Source: Conidiobolus incongruus B7586
Taxonomy: Eukaryota > Entomophthoromycota > Entomophthoromycetes > Entomophthorales > Conidiobolaceae
Direction: 5' to 3'
NCBI GenBank assembly: GCA_000697335.1
Contig: JNEM01014736.1
Span: 1 to 11,669, forward strand
Length of the DNA: 11,669 bases
The notes under the pieces are model-generated. The model was not told the DNA's origin. It did not search any database and was given only the letters and a program-made list of their open reading frames with translations. The number at the start of each line of letters is the position of its first letter. The first letter of the stretch is position 1. Shown in pieces: positions 9,501-11,669 of the stretch. Position numbers and translations under genes: made by a program.

Positions 9501-9554
9501 CTTAATTTATTACATATTTGCTGAAGAAAATAAATTGCTAAAAAACACTATTGC

Positions 9555-10000
9555 TCCAACTCTATCTCCTGGTACTTTAGTACTATTATCTTCAGATGGA
9601 ATTAATCTGCCTCAAGACTCTGGTTGACCTACTAACAAACTATTACCTAAATAATTAAGACTTGATTTTATTAAAGACAAAAGACTATATCCAGATATAT
9701 ATAAATTAATCTTGCCTCCTGACTTACAAATTCACCTTGTTTTCTATATAAAACTGTTAAATTTATATCAAAATCCCAGAGAACATTTTCCTGAACATAC
9801 CACATACTCCCAACCCCCTCCTATTAACTCACAGTGTAAGATATATATTGTTGATAAAATTGTAACTTATAAGAACTATTGAAATAAAGATGAATACCTT
9901 ATATACTAGCAAGGTTATCCTTCCAATGAAGCTACTTGGGAGAATAAAGAAAATATTAAATATCTTGAAGCTTTTAGAAAATTTCTCAATAAACAATTAT
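9555..10000 (+). pseudogene. Integrase C-terminal domain and chromodomain remnant of chromovirus B
   Basis: LSPGTLVLLSSDGINLP near 9561-9611 and LPPDLQIHLVFYIKLLNLYQ near 9713-9772 match the integrase C-terminal (GPY/F-type) domain, family L..GD.V.L...N and LP....IHPVFHVS.LK.Y. A chromodomain follows at about 9842-9990, with YIVDKIV, NKDEYLIY and QGYPSNEATWENKENI, carrying the aromatic W-x-x..N pattern of chromodomains. It would have bound histone marks to guide insertion. This chromodomain is clearly different in sequence from that of chromovirus A, so they are separate lineages. Fossil, broken. Confidence 0.88.
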
Positions 10001-10042
10001 AATCATCCTAAAGAAAGATTTTACTCTGTCAAAGTAAAGTCT

Positions 10043-10050
10043 AAGGGGAA
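10043..10050 (+). other. Polypurine tract of chromovirus B
   Basis: AAGGGGAA ends directly against the TG of the 3' LTR, the position of the plus-strand primer in LTR retrotransposons. Confidence 0.8.
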
Positions 10051-10109
10051 TGTCACAGATTCATAACTATTCTCAGAATTCCCATAATTCATAATATGAA
10101 TCATTCTCT

Positions 10110-10114
10110 TATAA
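10110..10114. repeat. Left target-site duplication of the nested solo LTR (TATAA)
   Basis: TATAA here is repeated at 10317-10321 on the other side of the reversed LTR. The five bases are the core of the TATA box of the host LTR, as comparison with 7339-7346 shows. Confidence 0.88.
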
Positions 10115-10316
10115 TGTACTGAATGCTTACTAGATTAATTGGACTAATAGAGCAGAGTTAGGGTGTAGAGGAAGCTGAACCAAGACAAGGTTGATCAACA
10201 GACTAACTACACTAGAGTCCACCTATTGTAGAAGGTTATATTGTCTAACTATTTATAGGAGAATGATTTGTGTTATGATTTATGGGAATTCTGAGAATAG
10301 TTATGAATCTGTGACA
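10115..10316 (-). mobile_element. Solo LTR of the chromovirus B family, inverted
   Basis: The reverse complement is a complete 202-bp LTR of the same family, running from TGTCACAGATTC to a TACA end. It is flanked by TATAA on both sides. No internal sequence or second LTR accompanies it, so it is a solo LTR, the usual product of recombination between the two LTRs of an inserted element. It keeps more G and C than either LTR of chromovirus B and so looks less mutated. Confidence 0.93.
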
Positions 10317-10321
10317 TATAA
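10317..10321. repeat. Right target-site duplication of the nested solo LTR (TATAA)
   Basis: This is the second copy of the five-base duplication at 10110-10114. The host LTR sequence resumes directly afterwards with ATAATTAG. Confidence 0.88.
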
Positions 10322-10458
10322 ATAATTAGATAATATAACCTTCTACAGGTAGTGGACTCTAGTGTAGTTAGTTTATTGATCAACCTTTCTTGGTTTAGCT
10401 TCCTCTATACCCTAACTCTGCTTTATTAGTTTAATAAATCTAGTAAGTATCTAGTACA

Positions 10459-10463
10459 TAATA
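10459..10463. repeat. Right target-site duplication of chromovirus B (TAATA)
   Basis: This is the second copy of TAATA found at 7275-7279, directly after the CA end of the 3' LTR. Confidence 0.85.
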
Positions 10464-10944
10464 TTTTAAAATTTATATTAAATATAAATTATTATAAATT
10501 TATTTATATTAATTTCATAATTAGTTTTATAATTTTTAGAATATTTATGAGGTTATTTATAGTTTATTGCCTTAATTTCAAAATATTTAGATATTTTTTA
10601 ATATCTCACTTTTTAAACATACTATAAATTTTTAAAAAAAAATTATAGAAAATAAAATTAATTTATATATAATAATAATTTAATAATTAAATTTTCTAAA
10701 TTAATTCAATAATATAATAATACCCAATCAAAATAATAATTTTCAAAAATTAATTTACAATGATATTATAGAAATTCTACCATTATATTTTCTAAAATTA
10801 TTTGAAATTTAAATATATCTTTGTGTAATATAATTTTATCCAAATTACTAATTTAATATTTGGTATATTATTTTAATTCTAAAAAAAATACTATTTATAT
10901 CATAATAAATTTTAAAAACCAAATTAAATTATCATTTATTTAAT
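10464..10944. other. A+T-rich DNA between chromovirus B and mariner 2
   Basis: No domain, repeat or motif is recognised here. By comparison with mariner 1, where about 466 bases separate the start from the first catalytic Asp, the N-terminus of the mariner 2 transposase could reach back to about 10730. I see no convincing motif in that part. Confidence 0.45.
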
Positions 10945-11669
10945 TCTTATTTCTAATAAAAAAAATAATAAATTTCGATTTATTTTAGTTAAAGAATTAA
11001 CAAGATATTATAGTATTATTAGTATAAATATTAAACTTATAATTGAATTTAATTATAATTTATTATTAATAATATAAACTATAAATTTTATTTTTTAACT
11101 AAATCTCTAAAAAAATAATATAAAATAATTGATAAATAAAACCTACTAAAATATTACCTAAAATCTAAGCTTTTATAGATAATATTTTCAATAGATAAAC
11201 TTAAGATTATTAGTTATAATCCTTTATCAAAACATCTATTAAAATGCTTGATTAAAATATATCAACCTATTTAAAAATCCTTTTAAATAAGCATTTTATT
11301 AATAAGCAATTGTTAATTATTATGATAGATTATATTATAATTATATGTATTACTTATATTTATTTTTTAAAGGAAAATAAATTAATAGTAAGCTTTATAT
11401 AGTATTTTTAGATATAATTATATCAATTACTATTTGTAATAAAATTAAATAAATATATAATTTTGTATTATAATTATAAAATATCTAATTTTAAAGCAAT
11501 AAAAATTGTATAATTTGAAAATTAATTGAAAAACTACTTTATCCAATATATTCCACAGATTATAACCTATATGATTAAAATTATTTCAGAATATTATAAT
11601 TATAGCTCATCATAAAAAATATTACTATAAAAAAATAATCGTATTAATAAAAGTTTAAATTACAGTATT
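10945..11669 (+). pseudogene. Mariner 2: second decayed mariner transposase, cut by the window edge
   Basis: A Tc1/mariner transposase remnant reads on the plus strand. A DNA-binding segment appears near 10980-11060 (FILVKELTRYYSIISINIKLII), parallel to AKKLSRYFNISHISILYIL of mariner 1. The first catalytic block is FSIDKLKIISYNPLSKH, with Asp at 11194-11196. The second block lies near 11463-11477, where the catalytic position at 11469-11471 reads Tyr. The third, PIYSTDYNLYD, has Asp at 11573-11575. The second-to-third distance is 104 bases, one short of DD34D, so a frameshift lies between them. Bases 11543-11580 closely match the reverse complement of mariner 1 near 5916-5950. Elsewhere the two differ, so they are related but separate families. 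There are many stops, and the C-terminus and right end lie beyond the window. Confidence 0.78.

Larger units (their letters stand above)
7280..10458 (+). mobile_element. Chromovirus B: short, broken Ty3/gypsy LTR retrotransposon with nested solo LTR
   Basis: This fossil is bounded by direct LTRs (7280-7480 and 10051-10458, the latter enlarged by a nested insertion) and a 5-bp duplication TAATA. Parts in order are a primer-binding site, a pyrimidine-rich leader, gag with zinc knuckle, retropepsin-type protease, the front edge of RT, an integrase C-terminal domain, a chromodomain and a polypurine tract. The main body of RT, RNase H and the integrase catalytic core are not found. The internal region is about 2.6 kb, where a full chromovirus has about 4.5-5 kb. 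It is broken, with some tens of breaks, and could not move by itself. The LTR copies differ at about two dozen of 200 sites, nearly all transitions, which fits RIP and makes an age estimate unreliable. It is clearly less worn than chromovirus A. Confidence 0.93.
10051..10458 (+). repeat. 3' LTR of chromovirus B, split by a nested solo LTR
   Basis: It begins TGTCACAGATTC after the polypurine tract and ends CTAGTACA before the right target duplication. Its own sequence occupies 10051-10114 and 10322-10458, which together give 201 bases, equal to the 5' LTR. The rest is an inserted reversed LTR with one copy of its target duplication. Confidence 0.93.

Noticed and set aside
1-11669. Mitochondrial or plastid origin because of the very high A+T content
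   Set aside because: Chromoviruses, mariners and RIP-like transitions are nuclear features, and no organelle gene, tRNA or rRNA is visible. A+T richness is explained by RIP-like decay.

Overview
The window is extremely A+T-rich and holds no recognisable host gene, RNA gene or CRISPR array. It reads as the repeat graveyard of a fungal nuclear genome. Two Ty3/gypsy chromoviruses (LTR retrotransposons with a C-terminal chromodomain) and two mariner DNA transposons fill most of it. Almost all decay is C-to-T or G-to-A, the pattern made by repeat-induced point mutation (RIP), so a filamentous ascomycete is the most likely source. The species cannot be told from the sequence.

Layout: 1-95 is featureless flank. 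About 96-5475 is chromovirus A, very old and worn, still in the order gag, reverse transcriptase (RT), RNase H, integrase, chromodomain, between two LTRs. At 5476-5494, where the 3' LTR of A should be finishing, there is an exact 19-base copy of the synthetic Tn5 mosaic end used in tagmentation libraries. This is almost certainly adapter left in the assembly, so the join between the left and right parts of the window is not proven. A dead mariner transposase of normal length (5744-6767, minus strand) follows, with weak candidate inverted ends near 5562-5620 and 7001-7056. Chromovirus B lies at 7280-10458, with 201-bp LTRs, a 5-bp target duplication (TAATA), a primer-binding site and a polypurine tract. 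It is younger and much richer in G+C, but its internal region is only about 2.6 kb: gag, protease, the front edge of RT, and the integrase tail with chromodomain. A 202-bp solo LTR of the same family sits in reverse inside its 3' LTR, with its own 5-bp duplication (TATAA) taken from the LTR's TATA box. From about 10945 to the right edge a second, different mariner transposase remnant runs out of the window on the plus strand.

The order of events can be read in part: mariner 1 and chromovirus A are old and heavily mutated, chromovirus B entered A+T-rich DNA later, and the solo LTR entered B's 3' LTR after that. Nothing here works together as a living pathway. I found no undescribed biological system. 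The most consequential observations are the adapter at 5476 and the nested LTR at 10115.
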